DNA of 64,000 nucleotides from Hymenobacter sp. BT188. Lineage in GTDB: Bacteria; Bacteroidota; Bacteroidia; Cytophagales; Hymenobacteraceae. The stretch's first letter is position 1; every line of letters begins with the position of its first letter. This document shows, one piece after another, positions 45,047-53,697 of the stretch. The position numbers and the translations under genes were made by a program. The notes beneath the pieces were generated by a model that saw only the letters and a list, made by a program, of their open reading frames with translations, did no database searches and was not told the origin of the DNA. The stretch spans positions 248,001 through 312,000 of the forward strand of contig NZ_JACSCW010000002.1 in the NCBI RefSeq assembly GCF_014333585.1, read 5' to 3'.

Positions 45047-47641
45047 ATGCGAGCATTTATACTGGGTTTACTTTCTTTAGCATTTTCCATAACTGCTAAT
45101 GCTCAGCTTATTGAGTCTTTTACCGATGGTAATCTCAACCAAAACCCAACCTGGGCCGGCGATGAAACCAGTTTTCAGGTAAGCGCCGAACAGCTGCAAA
45201 GCAACGGACCCGCCACCACCGGCACTACGCTGCAACTGACTACGGCCAGCACTGCGGTCAGTGGTGTTACGTGGGAGTTCTACGCTAATCTGCGCCTGAC
45301 TACCTCGGGGGGCAATTTGGCCGATGTCTGGCTTATGGCTGATCAGGCGAGCTTAAAAACGAGCGGCACGAAAGGCTACTTCGTGCGGCTGGGTGGCACG
45401 CCAGATGAAATCAGCTTGTTCCGGCAAGATGCCATGGGTAGTCCTGTGTATGTGATTAATGGTCAGGATGGTACGCTCAAGTCTGCCACCAACAACGTGG
45501 TGCGTGTCCGCGTAACTCGCTCTGCTCAGAATGTCTGGGTGCTGGATTACGACTTGGCTGGGGGGCAAAATTTTGCGGCCGGCGGCACGGTCACCGATGC
45601 CACGCACCAGCGCAGCGCCTTTTTCGGGGTGTGCCTTACCTACTCTTCCGCCAACAGCCGTAACTTCTACTTCGACGATTTTCGGATTACCGATACGGTA
45701 CCGCCCGCGCTGCTGAGCGCTACGCCCACCGGCCCCCGCCAGTTGGATGCTTTATTCAGTGAAAACCTTGATGCTATCAGCGCTGCCAGCTTCCGCCTCG
45801 TAGCCGGGCCAGCAGTACTTACGGCCCAACCCGATGCCGACAATCTGGCCCTGGTACACCTGACGCTGGGGGGCAATTTACCTTTGGGAACCAATACGCT
45901 CGAAGCGCGCAACATCACCGATGCTAACGGAATAGTGGCCGACGGGCCGCTTACCGCTGCTTTCATAAATCAGGGCTTCGCCGTGGTGCCGACTTTCAAT
46001 CAGGTGCTCATTACCGAGATAATGGCCGATGAAACCCCGGTGGTCGGGCTGCCCGCGTCGGAGTACATCGAGATTCACAACCCTACGGCAAGTACGGTGC
46101 TTGATTTGGCGGGTCTGCGGCTGCTAAAGCCGGGCAGCGCTACCGCCGCTGTCTTTCCGGTCGGGGCCGTACTGCTGCCGGGCGAGTATGCCGTGGTCTG
46201 CGGCAGTACGCGCGTTAGCCAGTTTGCCGCTTTTGGGAAAGTCTTTGGGCTGACGAATTTTCCCAGCCTTTCAAATGCCGGCGACCAGCTTGTATTGCGC
46301 GCCCGCAACGGACAAACGTTGTTTGAAATCACGTATTCGGATACGTGGTATAAGGATTTGCGCAAAAAAGAAGGCGGCTGGTCGCTGGAAATGGTAGATA
46401 CTGCCAACCCCTGCGCCGGCAGCAGCAACTGGACCGCCAGCACCAACGACAGTGGCGGGACGCCTGGCCGCGTCAACACGGTGCAGGCTACTAACCCCGA
46501 CCGTACCGCGCCCACCTTACTGCGGGCCGTGGCCCTGACTCCGACTACGGTGCGCCTGTTTTTCGGGGAGAAGCTGGATAGCGTGGCCACCACCAACGTT
46601 GGGCAGTATGCCTTAACACCCGCTGTACCCATCACGCGGGTAGTACCGCAGGGTCCCGATTTCCGTGCTGTCGATTTGCTGCTGGCTACCAATTTGCCCC
46701 CCAACCAGCCGCTGACCGTGGCCGTGCACCGAGCCACCGATTGCGCGGGTAATGGCGCGGGGCCGATTACCTCCGCAGCCTTTGCCTTGCCCATAGCGGC
46801 CACAGCTGGCGACGTTGTGATCAATGAAATCCTGTTCAATCCACGCACGGGAGGCGTCGATTTTGTGGAGCTGCTGAATCGTTCGGTTAATTATCTGGAT
46901 GTGCAGGGCTGGCAGTTGGGCGTGGAGCAAGCCGCTGGCCTGAGCGCCAGCCCTGTCAGCGCAGAACCCTATGGCTTGGCGCCGGGCCAGCTGCTGGTGC
47001 TCACTACCCGCCCCGACGTGGTGCAAAGTGAATATCCAACCCATGACCCGGCGGCGTTCTTGACCATGGCCAGCTTTCCCAGCCTCCCCGACGATGCCGC
47101 TACGGTAGTAGTACTGGACGCAAAGGGCCAGACAATTGACCGCTTCAGCTACGACGAAAAGCTGCATCTGCCCTTACTCAGCGACCGCAATGGCGTGTCG
47201 CTGGAGCGAATTCGGGCGGCGGAACCTAGCGTGGGGGGCAATTTTCACTCCGCGGCCAGCGCCGTCGGGTACGGTACCCCTGGCCGGCCCAACTCGCAGT
47301 ACCAGGCCGACCCCACCGGCGCGAAGCTCTTCCAGATTGAACCCGAGATATTTACCCCCGACGAAGACGGCCAGCAAGATTTTACGACCCTCACTTACCA
47401 CTTCGACAACCCAGGCTACGCGGCCTCTATTACCGTTTATGATGCGCAAGGACGGCTGACTCGCCGCTTACTACGCAACGAAACATTACCTAACAATGGG
47501 TTTTTGCGGTGGGATGGCCTCACTGATCAAGGTCGTAAGGCGGCTATCGGGCCGTATGTGCTGCTGATTGAGCTGTATCGGGTGGCTGGGGGCGAGACGC
47601 ATACTTATAAGCGGAACGTAGTGCTGGGTGGCCGATTTTAG
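45047..47641 (+). CDS. Secreted lamin-tail-domain surface protein
   Basis: 864 residues. Signal peptide AFILGLLSLAFSITANAQ, a laminin-G/concanavalin-like first part (about 20-220), an SbsA-type Ig-like domain (RQLDALFSENLDAISAASFRLVAG, and again VRLFFGEKLDSVATTNVGQYAL), and two lamin-tail domains (VLITEIMADETPVVGLPASEYIEIHNPT and VVINEILFNPRTGGVDFVELLNRS). The C-terminal EIFTPDEDGQQDFTTLTYHFDNPGYAASITVYDAQGRLTRRL...GPYVLLIELY is a FlgD-like Ig/T9SS-associated end. Probably cell-surface or secreted; role unknown. The gene carries six copies of the dispersed GGGGGGC word in 2.6 kb. Confidence 0.87.
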   Translation: MRAFILGLLSLAFSITANAQLIESFTDGNLNQNPTWAGDETSFQVSAEQLQSNGPATTGTTLQLTTASTAVSGVTWEFYANLRLTTSGGNLADVWLMADQASLKTSGTKGYFVRLGGTPDEISLFRQDAMGSPVYVINGQDGTLKSATNNVVRVRVTRSAQNVWVLDYDLAGGQNFAAGGTVTDATHQRSAFFGVCLTYSSANSRNFYFDDFRITDTVPPALLSATPTGPRQLDALFSENLDAISAASFRLVAGPAVLTAQPDADNLALVHLTLGGNLPLGTNTLEARNITDANGIVADGPLTAAFINQGFAVVPTFNQVLITEIMADETPVVGLPASEYIEIHNPTASTVLDLAGLRLLKPGSATAAVFPVGAVLLPGEYAVVCGSTRVSQFAAFGKVFGLTNFPSLSNAGDQLVLRARNGQTLFEITYSDTWYKDLRKKEGGWSLEMVDTANPCAGSSNWTASTNDSGGTPGRVNTVQATNPDRTAPTLLRAVALTPTTVRLFFGEKLDSVATTNVGQYALTPAVPITRVVPQGPDFRAVDLLLATNLPPNQPLTVAVHRATDCAGNGAGPITSAAFALPIAATAGDVVINEILFNPRTGGVDFVELLNRSVNYLDVQGWQLGVEQAAGLSASPVSAEPYGLAPGQLLVLTTRPDVVQSEYPTHDPAAFLTMASFPSLPDDAATVVVLDAKGQTIDRFSYDEKLHLPLLSDRNGVSLERIRAAEPSVGGNFHSAASAVGYGTPGRPNSQYQADPTGAKLFQIEPEIFTPDEDGQQDFTTLTYHFDNPGYAASITVYDAQGRLTRRLLRNETLPNNGFLRWDGLTDQGRKAAIGPYVLLIELYRVAGGETHTYKRNVVLGGRF

Positions 47642-47767
47642 CGACTTTTTCTATGTGCCTGTTCTACATGTGAGGCTAGGTTAAAACCATAGCAGCTGAA
47701 CAATACCCTTTGATTATCAGGCACGTAAGAGTTGATAGATTTCTGTTCATCTTAACTCCTACTAGCT

Positions 47768-48151
47768 ATGAAAGTAATCTCACCTCGTGTACATGGTATC
47801 CTCGACTATGGCACGATCCTCCTTTTTGCCTTGGCGCCAACCATATTTGGTTTTGAAGGCATGTACGCTACCGTCTGCTACATCTTGGCCGCTGGCTACT
47901 TAGTTGTCACGCTGCTCACCGATTTCCCGATGGGCATAGCGCACGTGATTCCATTCCCCGTGCACGGCGGCTTAGAGCTAGTGAGCGGCCTGGTGTTGCT
48001 AGCTTCGCCCTTCCTATTTGGCTTCAACGATGACAACGAAACCGCCCGTAACTTCTTCATGATAATGGGGGGCGTATTTCTGGGCGCATGGCTCCTGACC
48101 GATTGGCGCGCTCAAACCCGCAGCCATAAAACGGTTATGTCGAATCATTAG
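47768..48151 (+). CDS. Small four-helix integral membrane protein (SPW-type)
   Basis: 127 residues with four hydrophobic segments (YGTILLFALAPTIFGF, ATVCYILAAGYLVVTLLT, LVSGLVLLASPFLFGF, NFFMIMGGVFLGAWLLTDW). The repeating loop motif PFPVHGGLELVSG is typical of the SPW-repeat group of small membrane proteins. First of a tandem pair; the second copy is frameshifted. Function unknown. Confidence 0.8.
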   Translation: MKVISPRVHGILDYGTILLFALAPTIFGFEGMYATVCYILAAGYLVVTLLTDFPMGIAHVIPFPVHGGLELVSGLVLLASPFLFGFNDDNETARNFFMIMGGVFLGAWLLTDWRAQTRSHKTVMSNH

Positions 48152-48164
48152 TAACTTTTAACAA

Positions 48165-48205
48165 GCAAAAAGCCCCCCACCTACTCCGCTGGGGGGCTTT
48201 TTTGC
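48165..48205 (+). terminator. Intrinsic terminator between the two SPW-type genes
   Basis: GCAAAAAGCCCCCC / GGGGGGCTTTTTTGC arms with an inner A...T pair and a 10-nt loop, 14 bp past the first SPW-type gene. Confidence 0.95.
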
Positions 48206-48307
48206 TTCAGAATTAGACGTGATTCCTACAAGGTCGACAGTATCCTTCCACCATGCTTATCGTACTGATTTCAGTCATTTCTTCTTCATTAACTAACCTG
48301 GTTATCT

Positions 48308-48684
48308 ATGAAAATTCTATCACCAATAGCGCATGGCGTCATTGATATAGCGTTCATTACCGTTTTGGCAATGGCTCCCATTATGTTTGATCTGGAGCCC
48401 GCCGTAGACACCGCGTGCTACGTGATGGCGGGGGCTATTTGCTGCTCACCCTTATGACCGATTTTCGATTTGGCCTTTTCCGCTTGGTGCCATTCCCTGT
48501 GCATGGGTGGCTCGATATGCTGACGGGAATTGCCCTGCTGGCTGTGCCTTTCCTATTCAATTTCGAAGCTGGCAGCGCCGAGCGCAACCTTTCCTTGGCA
48601 TTAGGCGGCGTATCCGTCATTACTTGGTTTATAACCGATTGGAAAGCTGATACTCGCTCCCTAATGACAGACAAGAATACCTGA
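48308..48684 (+). pseudogene. Second SPW-type membrane protein, frameshifted at a G run
   Basis: ATG at 48308 reads MKILSPIAHGVIDIAFITVLAMAPIMFDLEPAVDTACYVMAGA and then stops; the homologous continuation GYLLLTLMTDFRFGLFRLVPFPVHGWLDMLTGIALLAVPFLFNF lies in the next frame. One extra G in the run 48430-48434 (five Gs, GCGGGGGCTATTT) restores the whole 126-residue reading frame aligned with the upstream paralogue CYILAAGYLVVTLLTDF. Either a true inactivating deletion, a phase-variable G tract, or a homopolymer sequencing error. Confidence 0.8.
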
Positions 48685-48704
48685 GCCGCTGCTATCTATC
48701 CAGT

Positions 48705-48772
48705 AGCCTCTTACAGCAAAAAACGGCGGATGCATCTGTAGATGCGTCCGCCGTTTTTTGCTGTAAGAGGCT
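48705..48772. terminator. Long inverted-repeat terminator
   Basis: 32-bp arms (48705-48736 with 48741-48772), one mismatch, 4-nt loop, with an AAAAAA/TTTTTT block inside the stem. It lies between convergent genes and should stop transcription both ways. Confidence 0.88.
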
Positions 48773-48785
48773 TGAACTGTCAGCA

Positions 48786-49631
48786 CTATATTCTGACCGT
48801 GATACCCACGAAAAACTCGCGTTCCGTATTAGAGGTGAGGGGAAGTAGTGCACCCATATCGAACTGGATGTTTTCGCCCACCTTAATTTCTGGGCCAAGG
48901 TTAAAGGTGGCCTGCCATTCGTTTTTGCGGGCATTCCAACGACCTACAACTTCTCCATACACGCCCAGCGCATCCGTAAATGTGTGCTCAGTCGTGATGC
49001 CAGGCACAAACTGGAAATAGTGTTGTTTGTCTTCGCGGTCGTAGGCGCGGTCTCCTTCCAGTTGAGTTGTTAGCTCCCAGTTTTCGGCCAAATGATAATT
49101 GATGGGCACGACAATACCCATTTCTGAGCCCCCCACGCCTTCGCTTCCTCCCGTGGGTAGGCGTACAAATCCAGTAACGGCCATCGCAACACGAGTTTCA
49201 TCATCATCGCCAATGAGGTTGCGCTTCAGGCGTAAGGTTACGTCACCGAAGCCGCTGTGGCGTTGCTGGGGCTCATTTTGCGGCCATTCCTTTTCTATAG
49301 TGTAAGACTCGAGTGCTACCTGAAAGTCGGTTTGATCAGTAAGCCCAACTTTGAGCACAAGTGGCGCCACCCGCCACGTCCGATGCCGTTCTCCCTCAAT
49401 GCGGCCGGTGAGGAGACGCAAAAAATCACCTTCCACCTGAAAATGGCCTGGGTCAATGGTAAATGGGCTCTCCGTAATCCCCGGCCGGTCGGGGTGTAGC
49501 TCACGCATAGAGTCGCGGGGCACCGGCCGAAACAGCGAGTACCCATCCATCTTGGTCCCTTTTTCAGGATCTTGAGCCTGTGCCGCAGCCAAGGGCAACA
49601 AAGCCAATAGTAGCCAGTAGAGCTTCGTCAT
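48786..49631 (-). CDS. Outer-membrane transporter-like beta-barrel (Phenol_MetA_deg-type)
   Basis: 281 residues. Signal peptide TKLYWLLLALLPLAAAQAQ, then a barrel-like region with many alternating strands (FQVEGDFLRLLTG, TWRVAPLVLKVGLTDQTDFQVALESYTIE, FGDVTLRLKRNLIGDDDETRVAMAVTGFVRLPTGG, GIVVPINYHLAENWELTTQLEGDRAY, VYGEVVGRWNARKNEWQATFNLGPEIKVGENIQFDMGALL). Resembles the 'transporter' family often found beside metal or solvent transport genes. It precedes the TonB receptor on the same strand and could belong to the metal locus, but the substrate is not readable. Confidence 0.75.
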   Translation of the reverse strand: MTKLYWLLLALLPLAAAQAQDPEKGTKMDGYSLFRPVPRDSMRELHPDRPGITESPFTIDPGHFQVEGDFLRLLTGRIEGERHRTWRVAPLVLKVGLTDQTDFQVALESYTIEKEWPQNEPQQRHSGFGDVTLRLKRNLIGDDDETRVAMAVTGFVRLPTGGSEGVGGSEMGIVVPINYHLAENWELTTQLEGDRAYDREDKQHYFQFVPGITTEHTFTDALGVYGEVVGRWNARKNEWQATFNLGPEIKVGENIQFDMGALLPLTSNTEREFFVGITVRI

Positions 49632-49740
49632 TTGCTTTAAAAGTCAAGCACCAACCCGGAGCCGGCCTCATTACGCAGAATCAATAGATAAGATGCTGCC
49701 CATATATATTCTGCTAGGCGAATACTCTAACTTGACTGAA

Positions 49741-52050
49741 CTACTCATGTCGCCCTTTGAACACCGTGTACCGCAACCCTAGAAATCCTCGAATACCTTG
49801 GTTGGAAGCGTACACGTAGCTCGGGTCGAACGTTAGGGCATTCGGGTTATCGGTGGTAGCGATGGGCTGTCCGGCAGCGTCAAACTGCACTTGCTTGTCG
49901 AAAGGATCGAAGGCGCGGGCAATGGCTGCGGAAGTAGGGCGGAAGTTGAGGAGGTTTTTTACACCGCCGTATACTTCCAGCTTGTCGCCCAGCCGCTTTG
50001 TTACCTGAATGTTCTGAATGCTGAACGCGGGCGACGAAGCCGGCCGTGGGTCTAGCGGCCCCAGCAAAGGCAAGCGCATGGGCCCGTACACGTTGCCCGT
50101 ATAATCTACGCTCAGGCCCGCCTCCGCAAAGCGGTAGCTCAGCGCAAATGTACCCGATATGCGCTCCGTAAGTAGCTGTCGCTGCTTCTGCGTCTGGCCA
50201 TTAGCTTCGGCGTTGACCTGGTACACATCCAGCGCCGTAACCCCCAGAATGGCAGTCAGTGGAAAGCCAAACGTCAGGTCAGCATTCAGCGTGATGCCCC
50301 GCGACACGGCGTGCCCGCGCAGGTTGTCATAAATAAGCAGCGTGGGGTCAGAGGTATAATCGGGCGTAATCTTATTGGTGAAATAAGTGTAGAAAGCGCT
50401 GGCATCGAAGCTCAATAAGCTCTGCCCGATCGGTAACAGACGCTGGTAGTTCAGGTTGGCGTTGTAGCTGCGCTCGGGCCGCAAAGAGTTGCGGATAATC
50501 ACGGTGCGGGCGCCGGTGAGAGCAGCGTGGTCCTCTGTAAACACGTTTACCACCCGGTAGCCATTGCCCATACTCAGCCGGAATGTCTGGCGGTCGTTGG
50601 GCGAAAACTTATAGTTGAGGCGGGGGGTAAAAATGCTGCCGTGGTACGAGTTATAATCGTAGCGCAAACCCAGTAGCAGCGTGTGCTTGGAGTTAAAGCG
50701 CAGCTCATCCTGCACGAAAATACCCGGCAGCCAGATACGCTGGGGGGCATTTTGGGAAGCCAGCGTGTCGCCGGTGGCCGTGGCGGGCGTGTTGTCGTCG
50801 AAGTGTGTGAAGCGTAGCGCCGAGCCGAGTAGCAGATGATGGTGGCCGGTGGTGTGAGCGGCGGTAAGCTGACCGAAGGCAATGTTCTGCTGCGCCTTGT
50901 ACACCGTAGTACCATACACGGAGTTTTGATTATGCGTGTTCAGCGACGTGCTCAGCATCACCTGCGGCCCCCGGATAGGCAATTGATATGCACTGATTAT
51001 CTCGGCCCGACTCGTATAAATAGACTCCGCATAGAGGCTGTCGCCGCCCCGAAACTCCGGCGACCACTGCATCTGTCCGCCCCAGCGGTCTTCGTATAAG
51101 TAGCGAGCCGCCAGCGAAGCCACCCGGTTTTCGGGCCGGGCCAGCGTTAGCTTGTCAAATACCGAAATGCGCTTGGCCAGGGCAATGTCGGTGAAGCCGT
51201 CGCCATTGGCATCGCGGGGCGAGTCGTAAACGAATCCATTGGCCCCGAGCAAAGAAGTAACCTTGCCCCCCCGCGTCTTCAGCGCCAGATCGACGTTGTG
51301 CTCGCCCCAACCCGTGCTAAAGGCATCGGCCGACACCTGGGGGGCTTTTTCCGGGTCGCGGGTAATAATGTTGATAACGCCGCCCACCGCTTCGGAGCCG
51401 TAGAGCGTAGACGCCGGTCCTTTCACCACCTCAATGCGCTCCACGAGGCTATTCGGAATACCCGTCAGGCCATACACCGTGCTCAGACCGCTCACGATGG
51501 GCATGCCATCCAGGAGCACCATGGTATAAGGGCCTTCCAGGCCATTGATGTGGATATCGCCGGTGTTGCAGATGTTGCAGTTGAGCTGAGGCCGTACCCC
51601 GTTTACCGTCTGCAAGGCTTCAAATACGGAAGGCGTGGGGTTCTTCTTAAAATAAGTGGGGTTGTACACCTCCACCGGTACCGCCGACTCCAGCCGCGAT
51701 ACGGGATGCAATGTGCCCGATACGACCACCTCGCCCAGCTCTTGCCCGGTGCTGGCTTGCAGCGTTACGTTTAGATTACTCGTTTGCCCACTTGCTACGC
51801 TCACCGCCCGCTCAGTAGCGGTATACCCGATAGCACTGATAGCTAAGCGGTGGTTGCCGGGGGGCAAATTGTCGAGAATAAATATGCCGTCTTCCATGGC
51901 CGTGGCACCCAATGTGGTGCCTTTCACCCCGACGCTCGCAAAAGGCACTGGCTTGCCTTCCGCTCGTATCCGGCCGCGCACCTTGCCCGACTGTGCCATT
52001 GCTGCGAGAGTAAGCAGGCAACTGAAAATCAGCAGGAAGAAGTGTTTCAT
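49741..52050 (-). CDS. TonB-dependent receptor, probably for a metal or metal complex
   Basis: 769 residues: signal peptide, CarboxypepD_reg-like domain (GKVRGRIRAEGKPVPFASVGVKGTTLGATAMEDGIFILDNLPPGNHRL, about 20-110), plug domain with LNCNICNTGDIHINGLEGPYTMVLLDGMPIVSGLSTVYGLTGIPNSLVERIEVVKGPASTLYGSEAVGGVINI, then a 22-strand-type barrel. The plug begins with a CxxC pair (NCNICN), unusual in receptors and able to bind metal. It lies next to mntH and shares a matching operator with it, so Mn(II) or Fe is the best guess for the substrate. Confidence 0.88.
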   Translation of the reverse strand: MKHFFLLIFSCLLTLAAMAQSGKVRGRIRAEGKPVPFASVGVKGTTLGATAMEDGIFILDNLPPGNHRLAISAIGYTATERAVSVASGQTSNLNVTLQASTGQELGEVVVSGTLHPVSRLESAVPVEVYNPTYFKKNPTPSVFEALQTVNGVRPQLNCNICNTGDIHINGLEGPYTMVLLDGMPIVSGLSTVYGLTGIPNSLVERIEVVKGPASTLYGSEAVGGVINIITRDPEKAPQVSADAFSTGWGEHNVDLALKTRGGKVTSLLGANGFVYDSPRDANGDGFTDIALAKRISVFDKLTLARPENRVASLAARYLYEDRWGGQMQWSPEFRGGDSLYAESIYTSRAEIISAYQLPIRGPQVMLSTSLNTHNQNSVYGTTVYKAQQNIAFGQLTAAHTTGHHHLLLGSALRFTHFDDNTPATATGDTLASQNAPQRIWLPGIFVQDELRFNSKHTLLLGLRYDYNSYHGSIFTPRLNYKFSPNDRQTFRLSMGNGYRVVNVFTEDHAALTGARTVIIRNSLRPERSYNANLNYQRLLPIGQSLLSFDASAFYTYFTNKITPDYTSDPTLLIYDNLRGHAVSRGITLNADLTFGFPLTAILGVTALDVYQVNAEANGQTQKQRQLLTERISGTFALSYRFAEAGLSVDYTGNVYGPMRLPLLGPLDPRPASSPAFSIQNIQVTKRLGDKLEVYGGVKNLLNFRPTSAAIARAFDPFDKQVQFDAAGQPIATTDNPNALTFDPSYVYASNQGIRGFLGLRYTVFKGRHE

Positions 52051-52090
52051 GGCTAAATCGAAAAAAAGTTTAGATCGGGTAATAATTTTT

Positions 52091-52108
52091 ATTTAGGTTA
52101 GTCTAAAT
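52091..52108 (-). promoter_or_regulatory. DtxR/MntR-type operator before the TonB receptor
   Basis: ATTTAG-GTTAGT-CTAAAT: a perfect 6-bp inverted repeat with a 6-nt spacer, 41 bp upstream of the receptor ATG, in AT-rich promoter DNA. It matches the palindrome before mntH at 14 of 16 core positions, and both resemble the DtxR/MntR consensus TTTAGGnnnnCCTAAA. Confidence 0.65.
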
Positions 52109-52158
52109 CTGTCAAGCGAAAAAAGCGCAGCTACTATTGGAGCAGCTGCGCTTGAATG

Positions 52159-53559
52159 TTAGCCCAAAAACATCTCGAACAGCAGATAAGCGTTCAGCGT
52201 GATGATAATAGCCGAAACGGTCCAGGCAAGTACCTTGACCAACGGTGAGTTGGTGAATACGCCCATTTTGAGCTTACTGCCCGTAAAAAGCACCAGCGGC
52301 ACCACCGCGAAGCTTAACTGTAGCGACAGGATAACCTGGCTAAGTACCAGCAGCTCACCCGTTCCTTTCTCTCCATACAGAATGGTGACAATGAGTGCCG
52401 GGATTACAGCAATAGCGCGGGTTATGAGGCGGCGCATCCAAGGCTTCAGGCGAATGTGCAGGAAGCCTTCCATCACGATTTGCCCTGCCAAGGTGCCGGT
52501 CAAAGTTGAGTTTTGGCCGGAGGCCAGCAAAGCCACTGCAAACAATACGCTGGCTGCGCCTGCGCCCAGCACCGGCGCCAGCAACTTATGCGCATCGTTG
52601 ATATCGGCCACGTTGAAATAACCATTGCGGTGAAAAGCAGCCGCAGCGGTTACCAGAATGGCCGCATTCACGAAAAATGCCAGAAACAGCGCCACCGTAG
52701 AGTCGATGGTAGCAAACTTGATGGCCATGCGCTTGCCTTGCTCCGTCTGCTCGATGGCGCGGGTTTGCACGATGCTGGAGTGCAGATACAGGTTGTGCGG
52801 CATCACCGTAGCGCCCAATATACCAATGGCGATATAGAGCATACCGGGATCCGTAACCACTCTCGTCTGAGGTACCAAGCCGGCGGCAATACCCAACCAA
52901 TCAGGATTAGAGGCGATAATTTCATACAGAAAGCAGCCAAAAATCACCACAATCAGGCCCGCCACAATGCTCTCGATAATGCGGAAACCTTTGTTCTGGA
53001 AATAAAGCACGACCAACACATCCAGAATGGTAAGTACCACGCCCCACGGCAGCGGTAACCCAAACAGCAGATTCAAAGCAATGGCCGATCCGATAACCTC
53101 TGCCAGGTCGCAGGCGGCAATGGCAATTTCGCAGAGCACCCACAGCACCATCGCCACAGGTTTGGAATAGTGGTCGCGGCAGGCCTGCGCCAAGTCGCGG
53201 CCCGTCACGATTCCCAACTTGGCCGCCAGATGTTGAAGCAGCATGGCAAACAAATTGGAAATCAGGATAACTGATAGCAGCGTGTACCCATACCGGGAAC
53301 CACCGGCAATATCGGTGGCCCAGTTGCCGGGGTCCATGTAGCCCACCGCCACCATAAGGCCTGGCCCCCAGAAAGCGAACACCTTACGCCAGAAAGAAGC
53401 ATCATGAGCCGGCACCTTTATGCTCGCATATACTTCCTGCAAAGAAGGCGCATGACGAGCCTGCCGCCAGCCTGGATGCTCGGAAACAGGAGGCTTAGGG
53501 GGCGTTTCTATAAAGTCCTTAACAGGTTGAGACACTGTATGAGTAGAAGAGTTATTCAC
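52159..53559 (-). CDS. mntH: Nramp-family divalent metal transporter
   Basis: Proton-coupled Mn(II)/Fe(II) importer of the inner membrane. 466 residues with about 11 TM segments. The Nramp metal-binding motifs are intact: VGYMDPGNWATDIAGG (DPGN in TM1) and GATVMPHNLYLHSS (MPH in TM6), plus the conserved QNSTLTGTLAGQIVMEGF region. The N-terminal 50 residues are soluble and proline-rich. Faces a CDF exporter gene across a short shared promoter region that contains a probable manganese operator. Confidence 0.94.
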   Translation of the reverse strand: MNNSSTHTVSQPVKDFIETPPKPPVSEHPGWRQARHAPSLQEVYASIKVPAHDASFWRKVFAFWGPGLMVAVGYMDPGNWATDIAGGSRYGYTLLSVILISNLFAMLLQHLAAKLGIVTGRDLAQACRDHYSKPVAMVLWVLCEIAIAACDLAEVIGSAIALNLLFGLPLPWGVVLTILDVLVVLYFQNKGFRIIESIVAGLIVVIFGCFLYEIIASNPDWLGIAAGLVPQTRVVTDPGMLYIAIGILGATVMPHNLYLHSSIVQTRAIEQTEQGKRMAIKFATIDSTVALFLAFFVNAAILVTAAAAFHRNGYFNVADINDAHKLLAPVLGAGAASVLFAVALLASGQNSTLTGTLAGQIVMEGFLHIRLKPWMRRLITRAIAVIPALIVTILYGEKGTGELLVLSQVILSLQLSFAVVPLVLFTGSKLKMGVFTNSPLVKVLAWTVSAIIITLNAYLLFEMFLG

Positions 53560-53572
53560 AAAGTACGCTATT

Positions 53573-53588
53573 TTTAGGCTAATCTAAA
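53573..53588 (-). promoter_or_regulatory. DtxR/MntR-type operator before mntH
   Basis: TTTAG-GCTAAT-CTAAA, 5-bp inverted repeat with a 6-nt spacer, only 13 bp before the mntH ATG, so a bound repressor would block transcription or overlap the ribosome-entry zone. It lies in the divergent promoter region shared with the CDF gene. Confidence 0.65.
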
Positions 53589-53697
53589 TTTATTTTTCAA
53601 TTTACCTTAACTACTGATTTTCGGTTAAAATGTTTCGTACGCAGGCTAAGTAGATTTTTTAATGGACTTTTGCCCCCGCTTTCGTGTTCACCCCCCT

